Origin: Bordetella parapertussis
GTDB lineage: Bacteria > Pseudomonadota > Gammaproteobacteria > Burkholderiales > SG8-41
Direction of reading: 5' to 3'
Assembly: GCA_945901405.1 (NCBI GenBank)
Contig: CAMDLH010000039.1
Coordinates: 1-39,569 of the forward strand
Length of the DNA: 39,569 nucleotides
In this document: positions 8,407-15,488 of the stretch, one piece after another
Position numbering within the stretch: the first letter of the stretch is position 1
Layout: every line of letters begins with the position of its first letter
Made by a program: the position numbers and the translations under genes
The notes under the pieces: model-generated
Seen by the model: only the letters and a program-made list of their open reading frames with translations
Databases searched by the model: none
What the model was told of the DNA's origin: nothing

Positions 8407-9366
8407 ATGACTAACGTGTTACGCGTTTTGTTGTTCCTGCTCGCGGCGGCGCCGCTGCACGCGCAAGATTACCCCTACCGCCCCATCCGCATCATCGCGC
8501 CCAATCCGCCAGGCGGCGGCTTTGACTTGATCGCGCGCGTGGTGTCGCAAAAGTTGAGCGAACAACTCAACCAGCAAGTCGTGGTCGAAAACCGCACCGG
8601 CGCGGGCACGCTGGTCGGCACCGAGACTGCCGCCAAATCAACGCCCGATGGCTACACGCTGCTGGTCGGGGGCCTGAGCAACATCGCCGCCAATGTTGGC
8701 CTCTACAAAAAACTCGCCTACGATCCGCTCAATGATTTCGTGCCCGTGGGCATGGTGGCGAGCTACAGCTATTCGCTGGTGTCACGCCGCGATTTGCCGC
8801 CGCAGAACCTGCGCGAGCTGATCGACTTCGCGCGTGCCAATCCCGGCAAGCTCACCTACGCGTCAGGCGGCGTGGGCACGGGTCAGCACATCGCCGCTGC
8901 CGTGCTCGCGCACATCACCGGCGTAAAAATGGTGCACGTGCCGTATCGCGGCGCGCAGGCCGCGCATCTCGATTTACAAAGCGGCCGCGTTGATCTCTTT
9001 TTTGACAACGCCGGCACTGCGAAACCGTATGTCGATGATGGCCGCGTCAAGCCGTACGCCGTATCCAGCGCGCAGCGTTTCGCCGGCATGCCCAATGTGC
9101 CCACGGTCAACGAAACCGGCGTCGCGCAGATGGACATGGAAGCGTGGTTCGGCATCTTCGCGCGCAGCGGCACGCCGGCCGCGGTGTTAAAACGCCTGCA
9201 AACCGAAATGCAGAAAGCGATACAGTCGCCGGATATGGCGAAACGCTTCGAGAGCGGCGGCGGGCGGGTGCTGCGCATGAGTGCCGTGGAAACCGATGCG
9301 TTCGTGAAGTCCGAGATCAGGAAGTGGAGCACGTTGATCCGCGCGGCGGGGATCACGGCAGATTGA
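8407..9366 (+). CDS. Bug/TctC family periplasmic solute-binding receptor
   Basis: A 319-residue protein starting at ATG 8407, with GGGAGGG about 9 bases before; an upstream in-frame ATG near 8275 runs through the repeat pair and is unlikely. The signal peptide is short (cleavage near LHAQ, residue 20). Motifs: NPPGGGFDLIAR (conserved Asp present), AAKSTPDGYTLL, HVPYRGAQAAHLD. The last one has AQAAH where most family members have AGPAL, which should alter the second half of the ligand pocket. A hairpin (9372-9392) follows the stop. The gene appears monocistronic. Confidence 0.95.
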   Translation: MTNVLRVLLFLLAAAPLHAQDYPYRPIRIIAPNPPGGGFDLIARVVSQKLSEQLNQQVVVENRTGAGTLVGTETAAKSTPDGYTLLVGGLSNIAANVGLYKKLAYDPLNDFVPVGMVASYSYSLVSRRDLPPQNLRELIDFARANPGKLTYASGGVGTGQHIAAAVLAHITGVKMVHVPYRGAQAAHLDLQSGRVDLFFDNAGTAKPYVDDGRVKPYAVSSAQRFAGMPNVPTVNETGVAQMDMEAWFGIFARSGTPAAVLKRLQTEMQKAIQSPDMAKRFESGGGRVLRMSAVETDAFVKSEIRKWSTLIRAAGITAD

Positions 9367-9371
9367 ATTTA

Positions 9372-9392
9372 CGGCATTGGCCGTCAATGCCG
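9372..9392 (+). terminator. Stem-loop after receptor gene
   Basis: CGGCATTG at 9372-9379 and CAATGCCG at 9385-9392 form a perfect 8-bp stem with a 5-base loop, six bases after the receptor stop codon. There is no run of T after it, so it may protect the 3' end of the mRNA or act only weakly as a terminator. Confidence 0.5.
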
Positions 9393-9395
9393 CAT

Positions 9396-9427
9396 GGTAA
9401 TGAAAAGGTATATACTTAGTCATTACC
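9396..9427 (+). promoter_or_regulatory. Probable promoter/operator of the RHH-ParE operon
   Basis: An inverted repeat, GGTAATGA (9396-9403) and TCATTACC (9420-9427), encloses the segment AAAGGTATATACTTAG, which contains a TATACT-like -10 hexamer. The repeat ends just before the AGGAG ribosome site of the antitoxin gene. Autorepression by the antitoxin or the antitoxin-toxin complex at a palindrome over the -10 is usual for such operons. I did not find a convincing -35. Confidence 0.55.
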
Positions 9428-9443
9428 TCTAGGAGAATTACTC

Positions 9444-9722
9444 ATGCCAAAGGAAGCCGTCTTTACTATGAAGCTGGAACCGGAGTTGCGTGCCGAGTTT
9501 ATGGCCGAGGCCGAGGCCGCTCATCGTCCTGCATCGCAGGTGCTGCGCGATTTGATGCGTGAGTTTGTGCAACGCCAGCGCGAGGCCCGCGAATACGACC
9601 GATTCCTTCAGCGCAAGGTCAAGACCGCGCGCGCCTCAATGCGCGCCGGCCGTGGAGTCCCGAATAGCGAGGTTGAGGCCGCATTTGCCGCGCGGCGCAC
9701 TCGTGCGGCGAGCCGCGCGTGA
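9444..9722 (+). CDS. Ribbon-helix-helix antitoxin (CopG/ParD-like)
   Basis: A 92-residue protein with AGGAG 9 bases before its ATG. Residues 3-45 fit a ribbon-helix-helix fold: strand EAVFTMKLEPELRAEFMAEA, then helix HRPASQVLRDLMREFVQRQR, in the order typical of CopG/ParD antitoxins. The C-terminal half is charged (REAREYDRFLQRKVKTARAS) and would wrap around the toxin; the extreme C-terminus is rich in Ala and Arg. Its stop overlaps the GTG start of the toxin gene (GTGA), so the two are translationally coupled. It probably represses its own promoter through the palindrome at 9396-9427. Confidence 0.9.
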   Translation: MPKEAVFTMKLEPELRAEFMAEAEAAHRPASQVLRDLMREFVQRQREAREYDRFLQRKVKTARASMRAGRGVPNSEVEAAFAARRTRAASRA

Positions 9723-10003
9723 CGGTAATCTGGACGCCGGAGGCACAACAAGACCGGGCGGACATATGGGATTACATTGCAGCCGAAGACCCGCGCGCTG
9801 CGGCGCGCATGGATAAGCGCTTCAGCGACGCGGTTGCCGCCTTGGTCAAGCATCCAAAGTTGGGAAAGCCCGGCAAGATAAGCGGCACGCATGAACTGAT
9901 ACCGCACGAAAGCTATCGCCTTGTGTATGAAATTGAACGGGAAACCATTTGGATTCTTGCCCTGGTGCATACCGCAAGAGCGTGGCCACCCGTTCGCAAA
10001 TAA
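9719..10003 (+). CDS. RelE/ParE family toxin
   Basis: A 94-residue protein starting at GTG 9719, which overlaps the antitoxin stop by four bases. The N-terminus VIWTPEAQQDRADIWDYIA is the classic ParE opening, followed by a helix, KHPKLGKPG, and a C-terminal strand pair (ELIPHESYRLVYEIERETIWILALVH) that matches ParE/RelE sheets. ParE toxins inhibit gyrase while RelE toxins cleave mRNA; the sequence is closer to ParE in its N-terminal pattern, but the target cannot be fixed from sequence. It forms a complete toxin-antitoxin pair with the RHH gene. The next gene starts 17 bases downstream. Confidence 0.9.
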   Translation: MTVIWTPEAQQDRADIWDYIAAEDPRAAARMDKRFSDAVAALVKHPKLGKPGKISGTHELIPHESYRLVYEIERETIWILALVHTARAWPPVRK

Positions 10004-10020
10004 GCAGGCGCACTGAACTC

Positions 10021-10284
10021 ATGCGCGACTACTGGCTAAGCAAACTATTCTTCGATCTGCAAACACCATCGGCGGCGGCGGAGTTTCGCGCCGCGCGCGA
10101 GACAGTGCTGGCGCGTTATCCGTTAAAGCCGACGGTACGCACCGCGGTCGAGGCCAACGACGTTGCAGCCCTGGCGCCGCTGGTCAACCCGTATCTGCTG
10201 CGATTCTATTTTCTCGTGACCGGCATGCCGGAAGAAGAATTTCTGCACAAAATTCGCGCAACCGGTAAACAACAAAATGGCTGA
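10021..10284 (+). CDS. LigA-like small subunit of an extradiol dioxygenase
   Basis: An 87-residue helical protein. Start at ATG 10021 is preferred; a frame open from 9949 overlaps the toxin gene. The segment RTAVEANDVAALAPLVNPYLLRFYFLVTG resembles the core of LigA, the alpha subunit of protocatechuate 4,5-dioxygenase, in which a helical domain caps the active site of LigB. The assignment is supported by position: its stop overlaps the start of a LigB-family gene by 8 bases. It is shorter than LigA of Sphingobium (about 139 residues) and lacks an N-terminal part, as in the small subunits of several LigAB-type meta-cleavage enzymes. Substrate unknown. Confidence 0.72.
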   Translation: MRDYWLSKLFFDLQTPSAAAEFRAARETVLARYPLKPTVRTAVEANDVAALAPLVNPYLLRFYFLVTGMPEEEFLHKIRATGKQQNG

Positions 10285-11131
10285 GTTAGTTGGAATCTAC
10301 GCCGCCTGCCACGGCCCGATGATCGTGCGCAAATGGGATGCGCTAACACCGGCGATCCGGCACACCCTTACCAGCGCATTCGATGAACTGGGCAGACGCA
10401 TCAACGCCGCGCGCGCCGATGTTCTGATCGTGATCTCGCCCGATCACTGGGTGAATTTCTTTCTCGGCAATCTGCCGGCGATCTGCGTCGGCGTCGGCGA
10501 AACGCACGCTGGCCCGCCCGAGCCGTGGCTCGCTGAGTTTCCGCACAAGCAGATGAAAGGGCACTCGGTGCTCGCGCAACACATCGTCGAGCACGCGCAC
10601 GCACGCGGCTTTGAACCCAGCGTGTCTTACAAACTGGCGCTCGATCATGGCTTCTGCATACCGCTGTGGAAAGCCGGCATCTCGCCGATGCCGGCTATTG
10701 TTCCAGTCATACTCAACACGGTGGAGCCGCCGTTTCCTAATGTGCGTCGATGCTACGAATGGGGCGAGATGCTTGCCGAAGCCATCTTCAGTTTCGCCGG
10801 CAACACGCGCGTGGCGATACTCGCCACCGGCGGCTTGAGCCACTCGATAGGCGAGGCGACCATGGGCGCCATCGACGAAGCCTTCGACCGCGAGTGTTTG
10901 CAACACTTCGCATCGGGTGAACGCGAAGCGCTGTTTGAATTTCTCGATCAACGCATGGCGTCGGCGGGCAACGGCACGGCCGAAGTGCGCAACTGGCTGT
11001 CTGCACACGGCGTGGCGGGTGCGCGTGGATTTGATTTGATTCACTACAGCGCGATCGCGGATATTTACGTTGGGTGTGGCTTCGCGTCGTGGCATGTTTC
11101 TTGGCATAATGTCGTCTACCGCGGAGGGTGA
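10277..11131 (+). CDS. LigB family extradiol ring-cleavage dioxygenase, catalytic subunit
   Basis: A 284-residue protein. The expected non-haem Fe(II) ligands can be recognised: His12 in AACHGP, His57 in SPDHW, and probably Glu237 in AEVRNW; the catalytic acid-base His is His189 in GGLSHS. These correspond to His12, His61, Glu242 and His195 of LigB from Sphingobium. A conserved DHGFCIPL segment is at 123-130. The reaction expected for the family is meta-cleavage of a catecholic substrate such as protocatechuate, gallate or a related acid. The gene overlaps the LigA-like gene and is followed directly by a CBS-domain gene. Downstream steps of a 4,5-cleavage pathway (LigC, LigI, LigJ) are not in the window, so the substrate remains open. 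Confidence 0.9.
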   Translation: MAELVGIYAACHGPMIVRKWDALTPAIRHTLTSAFDELGRRINAARADVLIVISPDHWVNFFLGNLPAICVGVGETHAGPPEPWLAEFPHKQMKGHSVLAQHIVEHAHARGFEPSVSYKLALDHGFCIPLWKAGISPMPAIVPVILNTVEPPFPNVRRCYEWGEMLAEAIFSFAGNTRVAILATGGLSHSIGEATMGAIDEAFDRECLQHFASGEREALFEFLDQRMASAGNGTAEVRNWLSAHGVAGARGFDLIHYSAIADIYVGCGFASWHVSWHNVVYRGG

Positions 11132-11557
11132 ATGAACAATCGTTACAATATCGAGAAACTGCCGGTGGTCAGGGACTACATGGACAGGCACACGGTGACA
11201 CTGCGTCCCGAGACCGATATCCTGGATGCGGTCGGACTTCTGCTGGAGAAGCGCGTCACAGGCGCGCCCGTGGTCGACAAGTCTGGCAGACTGGTGGGGA
11301 TACTGACCGAGAAGGACTGCCTCAGGCTGGTCGCCGCCGGCGTCGAGGGCAACGTGCCGCGCGGCAGCGTGGCGGTCTTCATGTCCCCAAACCCGGAGAC
11401 GATACCGCCGGACATGGATGTGTATTTCGTTGCCGGACTGTTCCTCAAGCGCACCTTCCGCCGCTTCCTGGTGGTCGAGGACGGCAAGCTGGTGGGCGCG
11501 ATCACGCGCTTTGACATACTGCGCGTGATCCAGGCCAACCTCACCATCGCCCGCTAA
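11132..11557 (+). CDS. CBS domain-pair protein
   Basis: A 141-residue protein made of two CBS domains: about residues 14-70 (DYMDRHTVTLRPETDILDA ... GAPVVDKSGRLVGILTEKD) and 81-138 (VFMSPNPETIPPDMDVYFVA ... RRFLVVEDGKLVGAITRFD). Such stand-alone pairs bind adenine nucleotides and regulate partner proteins. The ATG begins immediately after the stop of the LigB-like gene, and its GGAGGG ribosome site lies within that gene, so it is translated from the same message. A regulatory link to the dioxygenase is possible but inferred only from the position. Confidence 0.93.
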   Translation: MNNRYNIEKLPVVRDYMDRHTVTLRPETDILDAVGLLLEKRVTGAPVVDKSGRLVGILTEKDCLRLVAAGVEGNVPRGSVAVFMSPNPETIPPDMDVYFVAGLFLKRTFRRFLVVEDGKLVGAITRFDILRVIQANLTIAR

Positions 11558-11611
11558 CACAGGGCCCGCTAACGGCCAGCGGCCGCTGTTTCGTGCGCGC
11601 TACGGCGGTTT

Positions 11612-11708
11612 TCAATCCACCTGCACGTTCGCCGCTGGTGCGCGCAGATTTGAGTTGATTCACTACAGCGCGATTGCGGCGATTTACGTGGTTGTGGTTT
11701 TGCGTCAT
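11612..11708. pseudogene. Debris of a receptor gene end and a ligB-like gene end
   Basis: On the plus strand, 11638-11708 matches most bases of the 3' part of the LigB-like gene (around 11015-11085), including a long identical run over GATTCACTACAGCGCGAT, with many substitutions and no open frame. Directly before it, 11612-11629 (TCAATCCACCTGCACGTT) is identical to the reverse-complement end of the receptor gene at 15489, where it encodes NVQVD and the stop. The two fragments lie head to tail and look like the leftovers of an ancient duplication or recombination. The remaining 11558-11828 interval shows only a GCCCGCTAAC direct repeat and no gene. Confidence 0.65.
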
Positions 11709-11828
11709 AGGAGCCGTCTAAATATATCAATAAAAACAAATAGTTACGAAACCTGACAATTCCCGCGACCGCACGTCTGTCTATAGGATAATGTCCTGCA
11801 CGCTGACGAGTACAACAGGAGGTTAGTC

Positions 11829-14800
11829 ATGAAACGAACTATTCGTTTTTCGCTTGCCAGCATACTCGTCGCGTTATGTCTTGCATTTTCGCCGGGCATC
11901 ACCCACGCGCAGGACGCGTCCAACCCTCGGCTGCGAGAGGCGACGAGCCTGTTTGAAGAAGGGCGTGCCGCAGCCAAAGTGCGCGACTTCAACAAAGCCA
12001 TCCCGCTTTTTGTGCAGGCGCTGTCGATTCGCGAACAGGCGCTCGGTGTGGCACATGCCAGTCTCGCGCCATTGACCAACGCACTCGGTTCAGCGTACCA
12101 GCAAACTGCACACTATGCCGATGCGCTGCGCTATTACCAACGTAGCCTGGTGATAGGCGAGAAGGTACACGGCGACGAGCACCCGAACGTGGCCACTTTG
12201 CTTAACAATCTGGCGGCGCTGCATCAGGCCATGGGCCAATACGAGCGCGCGCTGATGCTTCACACCCGCGCATTGGCGATATACGAAAAAGTCCTCGGCC
12301 CTGGGCACCCATACGTTGCCACTTCGCTCAACAATCTGGCGGAACTACATCGGGCCATGGGCCAAAACGAGCGCGCGCTGCCGCTCTACACCCGTTCACT
12401 GGTGATCTCCGAAAAAGTCCTCGGCGCCGAACACCCGAATGTGGCCGCCTCGCTCAACAATCTGGCGGCGCTGCATCAGGCCATGGGCCAATACGAGCGT
12501 GCGCCGCCGCTCTACGCCCGCGCACTGGCGATCCACGAAAAAGTCCACGGCCCCGAGCATCCGAACGTCGCAACTTCGCTCAACGATCTGGCGGCGCTGC
12601 ATCAGGCCATGGGCCAATACCAGCGCGCGCTGCCGCTCTACACCCGCGCGCTGGCGATCCGCGAAAAAGTCCTCGGCCCCGAACACCCGGACATGGCCAA
12701 CTCGCTCAACGGTCTGGCGGAGCTGCATCGGGCCATGGGCCAATACCAGCGCGCGCTGCCGCTCTACACCCGCGCGCTGGCGATCCGCGAAAAAGTCCTC
12801 GGCCCCGAGCACCCGAACGTGGCCAGCTCGCTCAACAATTTGGCAGTGTTGCATCGGAACATGGGCCAATACGAGTACGCGCTGCCACTCTACACCCGTT
12901 CGCTGGCGATCCGTGAAAAAGTCCTCGGCCCCGAGCACCCGAACGTGGCCACCTCGCTCAACAATTTGGCAGTGTTGCATCGGAACATGGGCCAACACGA
13001 GCGCGCGCTGCCGCTCTACACCCGCTCACTGGCGATCCGCGAAAAAGTCCTCGGCCCCGAACACCCGGACGTGGTCAACTCGCTCAATAATCTGGCGGCG
13101 CTTTCCCTAGGGCAAGAGCGTCGTGAGGACGGGCTAGGCTATCTACGCCGCGCATTGCCGCTGGTTTCGGTGGAACGTAATCCAGAGACCGCCTGGAGAA
13201 CTTATATGTGGTTGCAGATTGCGCTTGCGCGCGAACAACCATCGACCGCCGTCGTCTTCGGCAAACAGGCGATCAACGCGATCCAGATTCTGCGGCAACG
13301 CGTGGCGCAACTCGGTCAGGAATTCGGCGAGAGTTTCCTGCGGGATAAACGCGGTGTCTACCAGGGCCTAGCCGACCTCCTGATCGAGCAGGGGCGGCTG
13401 CCGGAAGCCCAGCAGGTACTGGCGATGCTGAAGGAGGAAGAACTGTTTGAGTTCCTGCGGCGCGACGGCTCCGCAGATACACGCACGACACGCGCCGGGT
13501 TCACCGGCGCGGAAGCGCCGTGGGTCAAGCGTTATGCCTCGATATCGGGACGCGTGGCCGAGATCGGCACGCGGCGTCAGGCGCTGGAACAAAAGCGCAA
13601 GGCGGGACTTTCCACCGAAGAAACCGCCGAACTCAAGCAACTGGAGAGCGACGGCGACGTGGCGCGCCGGGCGGTAGTGGTGTTTCTCGACGACCTCACA
13701 TCAGAGATGACCAAGCTCGATGCGCGGCGGCAAAAAGAGGTGGCGCGCCGCGACGTGGAGGGGCTGGAGAATTATCAGGACGATCTGCGCAAACTCCCCG
13801 GCGCGGTGATGCTGCATTACGTGGTGCTGCCGGACAAAGTGCGCATCATCTTCACCTCGCCCGACACGCAAACGGGGCGCGTGGCGAATGTGAGTGAAAA
13901 AGAACTCAACGCCAAAATCGCCGACTTTCGCCGCGTGCTGCAAAACCCGGCCATCGACCCCCGCCCGCTGGCGCGCGAACTCTATCAATGGCTGATCGCC
14001 CCCGTGGCGGCAGATCTGGAGCAGGCGAAGGCGCAAACGATCATGGTCTCACTCGACGGCACGCTGCGCTACGTGCCCATTGCCGCGCTGCACGACGGCA
14101 AGGGCTACGTGGTCGAGCGCTACCGCGTCACGCAAATGACCGAGGCGGCGAAGAACAATCTCACCAGCCGCATGGACAACGACAACCGGCTTACCGGGCT
14201 GGGTGTGACGCGCGCGCATGAGGGCTTCGACGCACTGCCCTCGGTGCGCGAGGAACTCGACGGCATTCTCAAGCACGGCGGCGTGAAAGGCGTGACACAC
14301 TTCGACGAAGCCTTCACCGCCGACAGCGTGCGCGAAGCGCTCACTCAGCGCGTGCCGCTGGTGCATGTGGCGAGCCATTTCAAATTCAACCCAGGCACCG
14401 AGACCGATTCATTCCTGCTGCTGGGCGACGGCAAGCGGCTGTCGCTGCGCGAACTGCGCGAGGCGGGCTACAACTTCAGGGGCGTGGATTTGCTCACCCT
14501 CTCGGCCTGCGAAACCGCGGTGGGCGGCGGTGCGGACGCCAACGGGCGCGAGGTCGAAGGCTTTGGCGCGCTCGCCCAGCAGCGCGGCGCGCGCGCGGTG
14601 ATGGCGAGCCTGTGGCCGGTGGCCGACGAGAGCACGGCGATCCTGATGCAGAACTTCTACCGCCTGCGCGCGCAGGGCGGCGACATGAACAAGGCCAGCG
14701 CGCTGCGCCAGGCGCAGTTGCTGCTGTTGCAGGGCAAACATGCGCTGACGGAGGCCAGCGCCAAGACCAATCGGGGGCTTACCAGCGCGCCCGGCGAGCG

Positions 14801-14879
14801 CAGCACGCCTGATGCCAAGGCGCCCTACGCGCATCCATTCTTCTGGGCGCCGTTTATTTTGATGGGGAATTGGTTGTGA
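11829..14879 (+). CDS. Exported TPR-CHAT protein (caspase-like peptidase)
   Basis: A 1016-residue protein with AGGAGG before the ATG. Residues 1-27 form a signal peptide (cleavage near THA-QD). Residues 34-79 form a first, diverged TPR; 80-415 contain eight exact-length 42-residue repeats of kinesin-light-chain type, with a consensus close to SLNNLAALHQAMGQYERAL; 416 onward is a degenerate ninth unit. A helical linker spans about 450-700. The C-terminal CHAT domain (about 700-1016) keeps the catalytic pair His850 (VHVASHF) and Cys894 (TLSACET), so it should be an active cysteine peptidase. CHAT proteins include the Craspase subunit and many uncharacterised TPR fusions. With a signal peptide, this one should act in the periplasm or outside the cell. 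No partner gene is next to it. Target unknown. Confidence 0.93.
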   Translation: MKRTIRFSLASILVALCLAFSPGITHAQDASNPRLREATSLFEEGRAAAKVRDFNKAIPLFVQALSIREQALGVAHASLAPLTNALGSAYQQTAHYADALRYYQRSLVIGEKVHGDEHPNVATLLNNLAALHQAMGQYERALMLHTRALAIYEKVLGPGHPYVATSLNNLAELHRAMGQNERALPLYTRSLVISEKVLGAEHPNVAASLNNLAALHQAMGQYERAPPLYARALAIHEKVHGPEHPNVATSLNDLAALHQAMGQYQRALPLYTRALAIREKVLGPEHPDMANSLNGLAELHRAMGQYQRALPLYTRALAIREKVLGPEHPNVASSLNNLAVLHRNMGQYEYALPLYTRSLAIREKVLGPEHPNVATSLNNLAVLHRNMGQHERALPLYTRSLAIREKVLGPEHPDVVNSLNNLAALSLGQERREDGLGYLRRALPLVSVERNPETAWRTYMWLQIALAREQPSTAVVFGKQAINAIQILRQRVAQLGQEFGESFLRDKRGVYQGLADLLIEQGRLPEAQQVLAMLKEEELFEFLRRDGSADTRTTRAGFTGAEAPWVKRYASISGRVAEIGTRRQALEQKRKAGLSTEETAELKQLESDGDVARRAVVVFLDDLTSEMTKLDARRQKEVARRDVEGLENYQDDLRKLPGAVMLHYVVLPDKVRIIFTSPDTQTGRVANVSEKELNAKIADFRRVLQNPAIDPRPLARELYQWLIAPVAADLEQAKAQTIMVSLDGTLRYVPIAALHDGKGYVVERYRVTQMTEAAKNNLTSRMDNDNRLTGLGVTRAHEGFDALPSVREELDGILKHGGVKGVTHFDEAFTADSVREALTQRVPLVHVASHFKFNPGTETDSFLLLGDGKRLSLRELREAGYNFRGVDLLTLSACETAVGGGADANGREVEGFGALAQQRGARAVMASLWPVADESTAILMQNFYRLRAQGGDMNKASALRQAQLLLLQGKHALTEASAKTNRGLTSAPGERSTPDAKAPYAHPFFWAPFILMGNWL
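12066..13073 (+). repeat. Eight tandem 126-bp repeats encoding TPR units
   Basis: The interval is exactly 8 x 126 bases, each unit coding one 42-residue TPR. Units 5 to 8 are especially alike at the DNA level, sharing runs such as CTGCCGCTCTACACCCGC and GCGAAAAAGTCCTCGGCCCC. Similarity this high at third codon positions points to recent tandem duplication or gene conversion, so the copy number is likely to vary between strains. Confidence 0.9.
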
Positions 14880-15087
14880 TAGGCGCGCATTATCAACATC
14901 AGGTTGCGCGGCAGGCACGTAAGATGCCGGAGACGAAGGAACCGCATCGGTCGAGTGGCGCACGCCGCGACTTCTGATATGCAATTTTTGGGAACATACG
15001 CACTGATGGCCCATTCGGGCGAGCTGTTGTACCATCGCGGCTCGGAGCAAGCGCTGCGTTGGCGCGCCTCAAGTTTGGATACATACA
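14880..15087. other. Intergenic, no gene seen
   Basis: Short frames here have no ribosome site or recognisable sequence. No clear terminator follows the TPR-CHAT gene. Confidence 0.6.
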
Positions 15088-15393
15088 ATGAAAACTCTCT
15101 GTGATGGCAGCCGCCGTCCCGTTCGTGGTGAGCGTCATCGGCTTAAACCGACGGCTTCAAGACACCTGAAAGCGACCTGTCCCATATGCAATCGGCGTTT
15201 GACAGTGGCGCGGGTAATGGGTCTGATCGAATTTCCCAGGCATCCCGCCAAGGCCAAACCCAAACCCAAGTCCAAGACGAAGGCCGTGAAGCGAACCAAG
15301 GCGAAGAAACCGGCGAAGCGGGCGAAGCCAAAGAAGCCAAAGAAGGCAACAAATAAGGCTAAGCGAAAGGCTGGGAAGAAGCGGGCAAGGTAG
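15088..15393 (+). CDS. Hypothetical lysine-rich protein with CPxC motif
   Basis: A 101-residue frame starting at ATG 15088 without a strong ribosome site. Residues 1-45 include a single CPIC pair in TCPICNRRLTVARV, like half of a zinc ribbon, and a further Cys at residue 5. Residues 53-101 are almost only Lys, Ala, Pro, Arg and Thr (repeats of the KAKPK and KKPAKRAK kind), resembling histone H1-like tails of bacterial nucleoid proteins such as the AlgP and Hc1 types. It could bind DNA or RNA. The low-complexity tail also makes a chance frame possible, so existence of the gene is only moderately supported. It stands alone between the TPR-CHAT gene and a convergent receptor gene. Confidence 0.5.
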   Translation: MKTLCDGSRRPVRGERHRLKPTASRHLKATCPICNRRLTVARVMGLIEFPRHPAKAKPKPKSKTKAVKRTKAKKPAKRAKPKKPKKATNKAKRKAGKKRAR

Positions 15394-15488
15394 CGCCAAC
15401 CTGGTGTTCATGCCGAGTCTCTTTCCGACGGCGTTGTGTGGACGCCAATCCCGCCGCGTGGGCGCGGTTCATCCGATTGGTTGGTCAG

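Noticed and set aside
10343-11560. 405-codon minus-strand frame
   Set aside because: Covers the LigB-like and CBS genes in antisense; typical high-GC shadow composition.
12396-12998. Minus-strand 200-codon repeat protein
   Set aside because: Antisense of the TPR repeats; periodic only because the coding strand is.
12066-13073. CRISPR array
   Set aside because: The repeats are 126 bp without spacers and stay in frame as TPR units.
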